This document shows, piece by piece, positions 25,563-34,043 of a stretch of 64,000 nt of DNA. The position numbers and the translations under genes are program-made. The notes below the pieces were generated by a model. That model did not search any database. It was not told where the DNA came from and worked only from the letters and a program-made list of their open reading frames with translations. Origin of the DNA: PGYR01 sp048267165 (lineage in GTDB: Bacteria; Bacteroidota; Ignavibacteria; Kapaibacteriales; UBA2268). Within the stretch, counting starts at the first letter, position 1; each line of letters opens with the position of its first letter. The stretch lies in the NCBI GenBank assembly GCA_048267165.1, contig JBLWYD010000015.1:1-64000 (forward strand). Direction: 5' to 3'.

Positions 25563-26539
25563 TAATCTTTCTTAGGTGTTGATTTGACAAATGCTTTCAA
25601 TAGTTTTTCAACTTCACGACTACTACCAATATCGGATATATCGGAATGATTACCGTTTCCTTGATTATTAGATAAATGTTGGTCATCACTTTCTGTACGA
25701 GAGTACATAAGTGTAAACGCATATATCATTAGTAATGTGAACTCTAATCCCAAAGCAAATAATACAAGTGATGGTTCATTTGAAGGTATGAATTTTAATC
25801 CACGAAGTCCGATAATGATAATCAAACTCGCTGCCCCCATATATACAGCACCAATAATATTGTTAGAATATCTCTCTGTAAAATAGAACCGAAGATATAC
25901 TTTCAATCCGCTATTGATATTTATAACTTTATGCATATAGCTACCATTAAGCCACTTAATAGCTTTATTTAAGACACGCAAATCTTCCAAACTCATCCGC
26001 CAATCTCTTTCAAAATCATGTAAATCTCGAAGATCAGCATTCATAATTTGCTTTCTCAAAACATTTCTTTCTTCTTCGCTGTGGAAACCGTATAACTTTA
26101 GACAGATTTCATCTAGTAAACCAGCAGTCTCACGTTCTATTTTTTGTCTAATATAACCTAGACTCTGCGGTAGTAATGCAGAAAGAATAAACGAAAGGAA
26201 TAGTCCGAATATTAGGCTAGGTATAGAAAGTGAAAGAAAGGGATTAAACCAATATCTTGCTTCTTGAGGAGTACCTCTATATATATCTACTGCCCAGGAG
26301 AAATACATATTCGTGGGTTTTTGAGCTGAGCCAGTATCAATAAGATAATGAACCTCAGAACCATCGTAAGTCACTATCCCAAGCAAGTAACCTTCGAACA
26401 TATATTCAGCTGCCGGTAATAACAAAAAGAAAAAAGCAACCGATATTGCTAAAATCAGAAATGCAAATACTGTTACTTGTAGCGAGTTATGTTCATTCAA
26501 CTCGAAATAATTTTGTTCTTTATTGTTTTTGATATCCAT
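25562..26539 (-). CDS. Hypothetical membrane protein
   Basis: A 325-residue protein I do not recognise. It has four predicted membrane helices, at about residues 22-48, 108-128, 230-250 and 255-280. A loop of about 60 residues between the first two is probably exported, and a large charged region from about 130 to 225 (RQKIERETAGLLDEICLKLYGFHSEEE and onward) is probably cytoplasmic. The C-terminal tail is hydrophilic with an Asn/Ser/His-rich stretch. The gene is read into rfbC with a TAATG overlap, which suggests a link to polysaccharide production, but there is no direct evidence. Confidence 0.6.
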   Translation of the reverse strand: MDIKNNKEQNYFELNEHNSLQVTVFAFLILAISVAFFFLLLPAAEYMFEGYLLGIVTYDGSEVHYLIDTGSAQKPTNMYFSWAVDIYRGTPQEARYWFNPFLSLSIPSLIFGLFLSFILSALLPQSLGYIRQKIERETAGLLDEICLKLYGFHSEEERNVLRKQIMNADLRDLHDFERDWRMSLEDLRVLNKAIKWLNGSYMHKVININSGLKVYLRFYFTERYSNNIIGAVYMGAASLIIIIGLRGLKFIPSNEPSLVLFALGLEFTLLMIYAFTLMYSRTESDDQHLSNNQGNGNHSDISDIGSSREVEKLLKAFVKSTPKKD

Positions 26540-26642
26540 ACCTTCAACTTAATATATTCTAATTTAACTACTCACAAAATTCATTCCAAATTATTAATTG
26601 AAAAATATTAATTAGCTTTGAGTGAACAAAAGATACGGATTT

Positions 26643-27575
26643 ATGAAAATACTTGTAATTAGACTAGGTAGAATAGGCGATATGATATTGTCAACTCCCC
26701 TATTACATCAACTTAAAAACAGCTCAGAAAATGTAGTTGTAGATGTGCTCGCTAGTATAGATAATAATAATATTCTAAGACATGCTGATTATGTTGATAA
26801 TGTATTTGTCTGGGATAAAAACCCATTGAAGCTCATCCCATTATTAATGAAGCTTAGAAAAAGGAATTATGATGTTATATTAGAACCCAAAGATCATTAT
26901 TCAACTGAATCATATTATATAGCTGGATTGGTAAAAGCAGAAAAGAGAATTGGCTTCGTAAATGGAGAATCTTCTATTTTTGATGATGATGTTTCGAATT
27001 ACAATCAGGACAAAATCCACTTCCAAGATAGAATACTATCTACAATAAAAGCTCTGGATATTGAACCAGATTACTTCTCAAACATTCCACTTATGTATCC
27101 TAATTATAAAGAAGATATGCAGAAAGGAAGAGAAGATTATTATATCGTGAATATATCGGCGAGTAACGAATCTAAGAGCTTACAATTCGAAATAGCTAGA
27201 GAGATTCTAACTTATTTGAAGAGCAAGAATATCAAAGTATATCTACTCTCTGCACCTATTCATAATGACCTAGCTCAAAAGCTAAGCATAGCAACAAATA
27301 CAGAAAGAGCGATTACGAAGTCTATTATTGATACTTTCCCAATGATTCATAATGCAAAAGGAGTGATAACAGCCGACACTTCTGTTGTCCATATCGCTGG
27401 AACTTACGACACTCCAGTTATGGTACTTAGTAAATCGATTGAAAAGGAACTCTCAAAATTTGCACCTAAATCTGATATTAATCTAGTTGTTAAATCAGAT
27501 ATCGAAGAAAGGATTGAAATTAGCAAAACTAAGTTAATAGAATCAATTGATAAGCTTTTAGAACTAACTAGCTAG
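26643..27575 (+). CDS. Glycosyltransferase family 9 (heptosyltransferase-like)
   Basis: About 310 residues. The start MKILVIRLGRIGDMILSTPLLHQLK is the usual GT9 opening, so the ATG at 26643 is preferred to the GTG 21 bases upstream. The C-terminal nucleotide-sugar region, with ITADTSVVHIAGTYDTPVMVL, fits the D-[ST]-x-x-x-H-x-A pattern. ADP-heptose:LPS heptosyltransferases of this family build the inner core of lipopolysaccharide; some members use other sugars. The frame overlaps the end of the convergent murG by 8 bases. A second GT9 gene lies near 52 kb. Confidence 0.85.
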   Translation: MKILVIRLGRIGDMILSTPLLHQLKNSSENVVVDVLASIDNNNILRHADYVDNVFVWDKNPLKLIPLLMKLRKRNYDVILEPKDHYSTESYYIAGLVKAEKRIGFVNGESSIFDDDVSNYNQDKIHFQDRILSTIKALDIEPDYFSNIPLMYPNYKEDMQKGREDYYIVNISASNESKSLQFEIAREILTYLKSKNIKVYLLSAPIHNDLAQKLSIATNTERAITKSIIDTFPMIHNAKGVITADTSVVHIAGTYDTPVMVLSKSIEKELSKFAPKSDINLVVKSDIEERIEISKTKLIESIDKLLELTS

Positions 27576-28665
27576 TCATTGTACTCAATATATCTTCAGC
27601 AATCTCCCTAACAGCATTTGGCCTAGCAAATTCCTTAATCCTTTCAGACATTGCTATTAGCTCACCTTCATTATCTAATAATTGCTTAACGGTATCAAGT
27701 AACGAATCTTGAATCCTATCATCATTTATTAAAATAGCTGCATTACTTTCATCTAACATTCTCGCATTCTCGTATTGTTCATTATTAGATGCCGAAGGTA
27801 AAGGCACTAATATAGAAGGCTTAGCTAACACAGCTACTTCTGCAACAGTAGTCGCACCTGACCTAGCAACGACCAAATCAGAAGCACTATAAGCAGTCGC
27901 CATATCATCTATAAACTCTGTAGCAATGATGTTAGGAGGTATAACAGCTGGTATAACATAGTTCTTCCCAGTTTGCCAGATTATATTAACTTTCATATCA
28001 GCAAATTCTTTTAGATTTTTTTCAACTGCTAAGTTGATAGACCTAGCACCTAAACTACCACCAAATATGAATATAGTCTTATACTCTGGATTGAAATTAT
28101 ACTTGGTCAATGCAGCTTCTTTTGTAGACGGATTTAGAATTTCCTCACGGACTGGATTGCCTAAACAATTCAACTTGAATACAGATATTGGGTCGAAGAA
28201 CTCTGCACTTTTCTCGTAAGAAGTGTAAACCTTTGTAGCATTTTTAGATAGCCAAAGTATACTTTTCCCCGGATTCACATTTGATTCCATCAGAAATAGC
28301 TTCTTTCTCAATCTTCTAGCCGCTAAACCTGGTGGGTAACTTATATAAGCACCAGTACAAATAACAGCATCAATATTCTCTTTTTTGATTACACTACGTG
28401 CTTTAGATATTGCTTTTATAAAAGTTATCGGATACTTCAACCCTTTCAAGTTTTTCCCAGGAAATGCAGTTATAGGCATTGCATAATATGGGAATCCCAT
28501 TTGAGGAACTTTTATAGATTCTATTCTGTCTTGAGTCCCAATGAAGAAACAATTGACTTTATCGTTGTAATTCTCTCTTAGATAGTTAGCTACAGCAGTT
28601 GCAGGGAATAAATGCCCCCCTGTTCCACCGGCGGCAAATAGTAGATTTATTTTCTTTTCAGACAT
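27568..28665 (-). CDS. murG: UDP-GlcNAc:lipid I N-acetylglucosaminyltransferase
   Basis: A 365-residue GT-B enzyme that adds GlcNAc to lipid I to form lipid II, on the inner face of the cytoplasmic membrane. The first glycine loop GGTGGH is at residues 13-18 and is followed by LFPATAVANYLR. The second, FGGSLGARSIN, lies near 200. The UDP-GlcNAc-binding stretch VARSGATTVAEVAVLAKPSILVPLPSASNNEQ is complete. The length is typical. It stands alone rather than in the usual division/cell-wall cluster. It is divergent from the SPOR-domain gene, which also acts on peptidoglycan. Confidence 0.95.
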   Translation of the reverse strand: MSEKKINLLFAAGGTGGHLFPATAVANYLRENYNDKVNCFFIGTQDRIESIKVPQMGFPYYAMPITAFPGKNLKGLKYPITFIKAISKARSVIKKENIDAVICTGAYISYPPGLAARRLRKKLFLMESNVNPGKSILWLSKNATKVYTSYEKSAEFFDPISVFKLNCLGNPVREEILNPSTKEAALTKYNFNPEYKTIFIFGGSLGARSINLAVEKNLKEFADMKVNIIWQTGKNYVIPAVIPPNIIATEFIDDMATAYSASDLVVARSGATTVAEVAVLAKPSILVPLPSASNNEQYENARMLDESNAAILINDDRIQDSLLDTVKQLLDNEGELIAMSERIKEFARPNAVREIAEDILSTMTS

Positions 28666-28790
28666 TAGTTTTCGTTTTTTACTTCATATTTATCTGAAAT
28701 TTACTCACATATTTTCTTAATACAAATAAAATTTATATTTTAGTATCCAGTAGCATAAATTAAATCTAATACTATAATCTCTCGGGGGAA

Positions 28791-29900
28791 ATGATGAGAA
28801 AACTAGTCCTATTACTGTGCCTAATTACGTACATTTCGGCACAAGCAAGCAGTCCTGATATAAATGCATACCTAGAAATGGTTGCAAACGGTAAAATCAC
28901 AGAAGTAAAATCGCAATTACCAGACCTTATGGTCGAATATCCAGATGATGCTGGTGTAAAGCTATTATTAGCAGTGGTTATTGACGATGCACACAAATCA
29001 TTAGACATTTACAAAAAGATAGTAGCTAACTATCCTGAAAGTGATTGGGCTGATGATGCTTATTGGAGAATTGTTCAGTTTTACGCTTTAAAAGGTGAAA
29101 CTAACAAAGCTCAATATGAGTTGAATTACTTCAAAACTAAGTATCCTAAATCGCCTTATATAGTTCCAGCAGCGGAAGTTGTTCGTATGGCAGAAGGTAT
29201 ATTCAGAAAAGAAAATAATATTTTAAAAGCTTCAAACGAGAAGCCAATAGGTCGCGAGAATACGCCTGTTGTTATCGAAGAGCCAGTTTACAAGCCACAA
29301 CCAATGCAAGACCTAACTAGTGAAGAAGAGCCAGAAAAAATAGGTATGGTAATAGAAAAAGAAAAACCGGCTACACCTGTAATCGAGCCAATACAAGAAG
29401 AGCAACCTATTCAAATTAAGAAAGTTGTAGCTACTAACCAAGATAACTTAGCTTTGAATAATAGCGGTCATAAAGTAGTTAGACAAAGAGTAAAAGTTGA
29501 AGTTCAAGACATTAACACAGCTCCAGCACCTATACCTTCTGAAATATTAGAAGAACAGAAAAAGAAAATATCTGAAACTGATATTGCAGAAGCTAGAATT
29601 GAGCCAGTTGTAGAGAAGAAAGTTGTAGTTCAACCTACTACTGTAGAAATTGAAGAAGTTGGTAACACTGGTTATTATGGACTTCAAGTTGGCTTGTTTG
29701 ATGACATGAAAAATGCAAATTCAGAAATGAAAAAGTTCCTTCGTAAAAGAATGAGAACTGAAGTAAAAGAAAAATCAATCGATGAAAAACAAAAATTTGC
29801 AGTAGTTATTGGCAATTATTCTAGTTTAGAATCTGCTAATGCAGCTAAAATTATCGTTCAACAACAATGTGATTGTGATCCAGTCGTTTTTGAGAAGTAA
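28791..29900 (+). CDS. SPOR-domain protein with TPR-like repeats
   Basis: A 369-residue exported protein. Residues 1-20 are a signal peptide (MMRKLVLLLCLITYISAQAS). Residues about 20-130 contain TPR-like helical repeats (LAVVIDDAHKSLDIYKKIVANYPESDWADDAYWRIVQFYALKGETNKAQYELN). The middle, 140-290, is a Pro/Glu/Val-rich low-complexity linker. The last ~75 residues form a SPOR domain (YYGLQVGLFDDMKNANSEMKKFL ... FAVVIGNYSSLESANAAKIIV), which binds peptidoglycan stripped of stem peptides at division sites. A GGGGGA ribosome site precedes two consecutive ATG codons. It is probably transcribed with the glutathione peroxidase gene 22 bases downstream. Confidence 0.85.
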   Translation: MMRKLVLLLCLITYISAQASSPDINAYLEMVANGKITEVKSQLPDLMVEYPDDAGVKLLLAVVIDDAHKSLDIYKKIVANYPESDWADDAYWRIVQFYALKGETNKAQYELNYFKTKYPKSPYIVPAAEVVRMAEGIFRKENNILKASNEKPIGRENTPVVIEEPVYKPQPMQDLTSEEEPEKIGMVIEKEKPATPVIEPIQEEQPIQIKKVVATNQDNLALNNSGHKVVRQRVKVEVQDINTAPAPIPSEILEEQKKKISETDIAEARIEPVVEKKVVVQPTTVEIEEVGNTGYYGLQVGLFDDMKNANSEMKKFLRKRMRTEVKEKSIDEKQKFAVVIGNYSSLESANAAKIIVQQQCDCDPVVFEK

Positions 29901-29922
29901 CAAATTTACTAAAGGAAAACGA

Positions 29923-30492
29923 ATGAGAAACTTGAAGTTATTGTCAGCATTTTTATTGCTGGCGTTCTTTTCGATGAATTGCAAATCAGAAGGAAACGAT
30001 ATGTCAGAGAACAAAACTGTGTATGATTTCACAGCAAAGAATATAGATGGTGAAGACGTTAATCTAACAGATTACGAAGGCAAAGTATTGCTAATTGTTA
30101 ATACTGCTAGTGAATGCGGATTTACTCCTCAGTATGAAGGATTACAAAAAATATATGCTCAATACAAAGATCAAGGATTCGAAGTATTAGCTTTTCCTTG
30201 TAATCAATTTGGCGGTCAAGAACCCGGTGAAGGCAGTGATATTAAAGAGTTTTGCTCAACAAAATTCTCTACAACCTTTCCACTATTTGATAAGATTGAT
30301 GTGAATGGTGACAATGCTCACCCATTATATACATATCTAAAATCAGAACAATCTGGTTTAGTTACTGATGATATCAAATGGAATTTCACTAAGTTTCTAA
30401 TAGGTAAAGATGGAGTGCCAATCAATAGATATGCACCTCAGACAACTCCTGCTAAAATTGGTCCTGATATAGATAAAGAATTGAAAAAGTAA
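29923..30492 (+). CDS. Glutathione-peroxidase-family lipoprotein
   Basis: A 189-residue protein from the ATG at 29923, which has an AAAGGAAA site; the longer frame back to 29839 would overlap the previous gene and lacks a site. A lipoprotein-like signal ends at Cys20 (FFSMNC). The thioredoxin-fold peroxidase core is complete: peroxidatic Cys65 in NTASECGFTPQYEGL, FPCNQFGGQEPG with Gln95 and a second cysteine Cys93, and KWNFTKFLI with the catalytic Trp/Asn. The Cys pair suggests a thioredoxin-type reductant rather than glutathione. It would remove peroxides in the periplasm. A terminator follows. Confidence 0.9.
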   Translation: MRNLKLLSAFLLLAFFSMNCKSEGNDMSENKTVYDFTAKNIDGEDVNLTDYEGKVLLIVNTASECGFTPQYEGLQKIYAQYKDQGFEVLAFPCNQFGGQEPGEGSDIKEFCSTKFSTTFPLFDKIDVNGDNAHPLYTYLKSEQSGLVTDDIKWNFTKFLIGKDGVPINRYAPQTTPAKIGPDIDKELKK

Positions 30493-30521
30493 GTTTGATT
30501 CGAAAACTAAGACTATTACCA

Positions 30522-30554
30522 AAGCAACTCATATATTTTGAGTTGCTTTTTTTG
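30522..30554 (+). terminator. Rho-independent terminator after the peroxidase gene
   Basis: A 10-pair stem (AAGCAACTCA with TGAGTTGCTT, 30522-30531 and 30539-30548) is followed by a run of T. It also argues that the M48 protease starts at 30588, not further upstream. Confidence 0.88.
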
Positions 30555-30587
30555 TTAATTTGCGACACTAAAAAATATGAGAAAGAA

Positions 30588-31826
30588 ATGAATACCTACG
30601 CTATACTAATAACGGCAATAGTTTTAATCGAATTTTTTATAGATAATACTACCAAATATCTAAACCTTAAAGCATTAGATGCAGAACTACCTGAAGAGTT
30701 TGCTGACGTTTATGATAGTGAAACGTATCGTAAGTCCCAAGAATATACCAAGACGAGAACTAAATTTGGGTTTATCAGCTCTGGTTTTGGGTTGGTTTCG
30801 TTACTACTATTCTGGTTCTTAGGTGGATTTGAATATGTGAATACATTAGCCGAGAGTTGGAGCAATAGCTTTATATTACGTGGACTATATTTCTTTGGTA
30901 TTCTAATAGTATTGCAGCAATTAGTATCACTACCATTTTCTATATATTCTACTTTCGTAATAGAAGAGCGATTCGGATTCAACAAGACAACGGCTAAGAC
31001 TTTCATTATTGATATGCTTAAAGGTATTGTACTATTAGGAGTAATTGGCGGAGCAGTCCTAGCACTTATCCTTTACATATTCAACGAACTAGGTGAGATG
31101 AGCTGGCTATATGCTTGGAGTGCTGTAATTGCGTTCACTTTGATAATGCAATACATAGCTCCGAAATGGATTATGCCACTATTCAACAAGTTCAAACCGC
31201 TGGAAGATGGTGAATTGAAGCAACGAATAATTGAGTTTGCCGAGAAAGTAGATTTCCAATTGCAAGATATATTCATAATGGATGGCTCAAAGCGTTCATC
31301 AAAATCAAATGCGTTCTTCACTGGATTTGGTAAGAATAAGAGAATCGCTCTATTCGATACCTTAGTCGAAAAACATACTACTGGCGAATTAGTTTCCGTA
31401 TTAGCACACGAGATTGGTCATTACAAGCGTAAGCATATCGTACAGGGCATGTTCATCAGTATATTGCATACAGGAGTGTTATTCTATTTGCTATCCTTGT
31501 TCCTATATCAAGAGGGTTTATATACGGCATTCTATATGGATAGCACACCTATATATGCTGGATTCCTTTTCTTCTCATTATTATATAGTCCAATAGAGAC
31601 ATTATTATCTATAGGTATGAACATATTATCTAGGAAAAATGAATACGAAGCAGATGAATTTGCAGTAGTTGGTAGAGCGAATAGAGACGATATGATATCG
31701 GCACTTAAAAAGCTTTCAAAAGATAATCTATCTAATCTAACTCCACACAAGTGGTATGTATTTATGAACTACTCTCACCCACCAGTGATAGATAGGATAC
31801 GAGCTATACAAACAACAAAGATTTAA
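30588..31826 (+). CDS. M48-family zinc metallopeptidase (Ste24/CAAX-prenyl-protease-like)
   Basis: About 412 residues from the ATG at 30588, which has a GAGAAAG site; the open frame to 30495 is cut by a terminator hairpin and is not used. It is a Ste24-type integral membrane protease. Several helices in the N-terminal 240 residues surround the chamber. The zinc motif HEIGH is at residues 274-278, with the third ligand Glu354 in NEYEADEFA. The C-terminal NYSHPPVIDRIRAI is also typical. Bacterial Ste24 homologues degrade or process membrane and surface proteins; no prenyl substrate is expected. It ends back-to-back with clpS with no gap. Confidence 0.92.
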   Translation: MNTYAILITAIVLIEFFIDNTTKYLNLKALDAELPEEFADVYDSETYRKSQEYTKTRTKFGFISSGFGLVSLLLFWFLGGFEYVNTLAESWSNSFILRGLYFFGILIVLQQLVSLPFSIYSTFVIEERFGFNKTTAKTFIIDMLKGIVLLGVIGGAVLALILYIFNELGEMSWLYAWSAVIAFTLIMQYIAPKWIMPLFNKFKPLEDGELKQRIIEFAEKVDFQLQDIFIMDGSKRSSKSNAFFTGFGKNKRIALFDTLVEKHTTGELVSVLAHEIGHYKRKHIVQGMFISILHTGVLFYLLSLFLYQEGLYTAFYMDSTPIYAGFLFFSLLYSPIETLLSIGMNILSRKNEYEADEFAVVGRANRDDMISALKKLSKDNLSNLTPHKWYVFMNYSHPPVIDRIRAIQTTKI

Positions 31827-32144
31827 TTACATTTCTATTTCTGTGTGGAGTGCTATCTCTTCCAATACAGCACTTACACGGAGACAAGCAGGCATATCAC
31901 CTGAGTATGCAACAGCTTTACCAGAATTGTGTACTTGCCAAGTTATTTGCTGAGCTTTGTCGTAATCGCAGTTAGTCGCCTTGATTACTTGATTAATAAC
32001 TTCGTCGAAAGTATGCCATTCATCATCATATAAGATAACTTTAGTTGGGTTAGCAACTTCTACTTCTACTAGTTCCTCTATCTCAGGAGATTCTTGTTGA
32101 CCAGCCATATATATGTTGATTGAGTTGATATTCATATCTGACAA
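31827..32144 (-). CDS. clpS: ATP-dependent Clp protease adaptor ClpS
   Basis: A 105-residue adaptor that delivers N-end-rule substrates to ClpA/C-ClpP. After a flexible acidic N-terminus of about 32 residues, the core reads KVILYDDEWHTFDEVINQVIKA with a helix-turn and His72 in TWQVHNSGKAVA. In most ClpS proteins the pocket begins Asn-Asp-Asp/Glu; here it is Asp40-Asp41-Glu42, so Asp replaces the Asn that binds the substrate alpha-amino group, while the His partner is kept. This may be a lineage variant. The gene is convergent with the M48 protease gene, with the two stops abutting. Confidence 0.9.
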   Translation of the reverse strand: MSDMNINSINIYMAGQQESPEIEELVEVEVANPTKVILYDDEWHTFDEVINQVIKATNCDYDKAQQITWQVHNSGKAVAYSGDMPACLRVSAVLEEIALHTEIEM

Positions 32145-32273
32145 TTTTTATTAGGATTGCAAAAATACGAAAAAATATATTGATAAGTGAACAATAATGA
32201 TTTTATAGATTCCGAATATTTGACGATATTTGCAGAGAGATATTTAATTCTAATACAAATTTAAAGGAGCATC

Positions 32274-32843
32274 ATGAAATCATTGAAATTGGTGGCAATA
32301 TTATTTGCCTTTATTCTAATAGCAAGCTGTAAAGATGACAGTCCCACAGATGGAGGTGACTCATCAGGAATAGCAGCTTCTATAAATGGAGAACAAGGGT
32401 CATCTGTAACTTATACAAAACTGGATGGAACAATTGGTAAAACTAATGGTACTTCCGTTCTAGGATGGGATGGTGGTCAACTATTGGGTTCAAGTTTCTT
32501 CAGGCAATTAAGATTAAGTTCAGATGTTGGTACCTTTAATATTAGATTCAATATGGAGAAAGGATCTAAATTTAGTGAGATAGCCATAGGAGAGAATCCT
32601 ATATCTCCTTCTATTTTATTATTACAAGATTCGCAATACTTAAAGGGACATCAAATAGAGGGTTATTTTAGCTTTAGCAGTGAGTTCCCTAAATTAGAAC
32701 CTTTTTCAGGAACTGTTAAAATATACAAAGACAAAAGCTATGGAGTTTCTACATACAGCATATCTGGTGAAATTGATGCTACTTTAAGTGGCTCAAATCG
32801 CACATTCAAAGCATATTTTTGGAAAAAAGAAGCTACTTGGTAA
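32274..32843 (+). CDS. Hypothetical lipoprotein
   Basis: A 189-residue protein with a clear lipoprotein signal (MKSLKLVAILFAFILIASC, Cys19) and a good AAAGGAG ribosome site. After a short Asp/Ser/Gly-rich spacer the rest is predicted beta-rich (SVTYTKLDGTIGKTNGTSV, GTFNIRFNMEKG, SYGVSTYSISGEIDATLSG). This resembles the small lipocalin- or DUF-type lipoproteins common in Bacteroidota, but I cannot assign a family. It is monocistronic: a strong terminator follows its stop by about 25 bases. Confidence 0.65.
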   Translation: MKSLKLVAILFAFILIASCKDDSPTDGGDSSGIAASINGEQGSSVTYTKLDGTIGKTNGTSVLGWDGGQLLGSSFFRQLRLSSDVGTFNIRFNMEKGSKFSEIAIGENPISPSILLLQDSQYLKGHQIEGYFSFSSEFPKLEPFSGTVKIYKDKSYGVSTYSISGEIDATLSGSNRTFKAYFWKKEATW

Positions 32844-32867
32844 AAGAGATAAAACTTTGAACAACAT

Positions 32868-32904
32868 AAAAGCCATTTGAATTTTAACTCAAATGGCTTT
32901 TTTG
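32868..32904. terminator. Bidirectional rho-independent terminator
   Basis: A 13-pair stem (AAAAGCCATTTGA with TCAAATGGCTTTT, 32868-32880 and 32889-32901) lies between the plus-strand lipoprotein gene and the minus-strand peroxidase pseudogene and can serve both. Confidence 0.88.
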
Positions 32905-32921
32905 CTTTAAACTTCTATTTT

Positions 32922-33962
32922 TTATTGAAGTGCAGATTTGGGTACTTCACCTGTTAGAGTTTTCAGGAAAGCTACTATATCATTCACATCTCCCTCACTA
33001 AGCTGTTTATTCAGCTGAACATCAGCCATTATAGCAACTGCGTCCTCTAGTTTCTCTACGCTACCATCATGGAAATAAGGCCATGTTTTCTCTATGTTTC
33101 TTAGTCCTGGTACTTTGAAGAAGTATTTATCTGACTAGACTGCAGTTACCTCGAATTTACCTTCATCTTTTTTCTTGCTACCAGTGGCTTCCCAATACGG
33201 CTTATGTACACCAAATTTCTGGTACATGTTACCACCTAGTTGAGCACCAGCGTGACAAGTAATACAACCATTATCCATAAACTTCTTCAAACCCTCTTTC
33301 TCTTGATCATTAAGTACTTCAGCTTTACCAGCCAAATACTCATCAAATCTAGATGGGGTAATCAATGTTCTTTCGAATGCACCTATTGCCTTAGCCACAT
33401 CAGTTATAGTTATCTTTTTAGAATCTGGGAATACTGTTTTAAATTCAGACTTGTATTCTGCTATACCGTTCAATCTCTTCTCTAGGAATTCGGGACTCGG
33501 CATTGCCATTTCTACTGGATTAACTATTGGACCAGCGGCTTGCTCTTCAACATCTTTAGCACGACCATCCCAGAACTGAACGAAATGGAACGCCGCATTT
33601 AACACAGTCGGTGAGTTTCTACCACCGAATTCGCCTTTGTCACCTGGTGAGAATGGTAGATTATCAACTCCGTAAGTTTCCATATTATGACAAGAGTTAC
33701 AACTATTTTTTCCTTCTTTCGATAAACGAGTATCATAGTATAATTTCTTACCTAATGCCACTTTCTCTGGTGTTACAGGATTGTCGGGGTTGTCTATACT
33801 AGTTGGCAATACTGCAAACATAGTCTGTGCTTTTGAAAGCAATTCGCTTTTATCTTGAACTTGCTCTTGTGGTTGATTGTCCTTGTTCTCCTCTCCCCCA
33901 CACGAGAAAAGAGTAAACATTGCTAACGTACCAAATGCCAGAATGGCAATTCTTTTTTTCAT
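32922..33962 (-). pseudogene. Di-heme cytochrome c peroxidase interrupted by one in-frame TAG
   Basis: A 346-codon CcpA/MauG-type peroxidase frame with a single TAG at 33137-33135. The first 275 residues hold a lipoprotein signal (LFSC, Cys21), heme motif 1 Cys88-Asn-Ser-Cys91-His92 and heme motif 2 Cys233-Ile-Thr-Cys236-His237. After the TAG the same frame continues for 70 codons to a TAA at 32924-32922. That part encodes the conserved family end: FKVPGLRN, WPYFHDGSV, AIMADVQLN and DIVAFLKTLTGE. The frame is intact on both sides, so this is one substitution rather than a frameshift. The truncated product lacks the C-terminal His/Met region near heme 2 and is probably inactive, unless the TAG is read through or is a sequencing error. 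Confidence 0.9.
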
Positions 33963-34043
33963 AATAAATCCCTATTTGTAAAAAACTATAGACGATTAAT
34001 ATAGCAATTATTGAGGAATAAATTATACTTTATTATTAGATTA

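Noticed and set aside
29839..29922. N-terminal extension of the glutathione peroxidase
   Set aside because: It overlaps the end of the SPOR-domain gene and would bury the signal peptide; the ATG at 29923 has a clear ribosome site.
30495..30587. N-terminal extension of the M48 protease
   Set aside because: This stretch contains the terminator hairpin of the previous gene and has no ribosome site; the ATG at 30588 has one.
33135..33137. TAG read as a sense codon throughout the genome
   Set aside because: Other genes in the window end in TAG at sensible places (for example at 6600, 25011 and 51354), so a code change is not supported.
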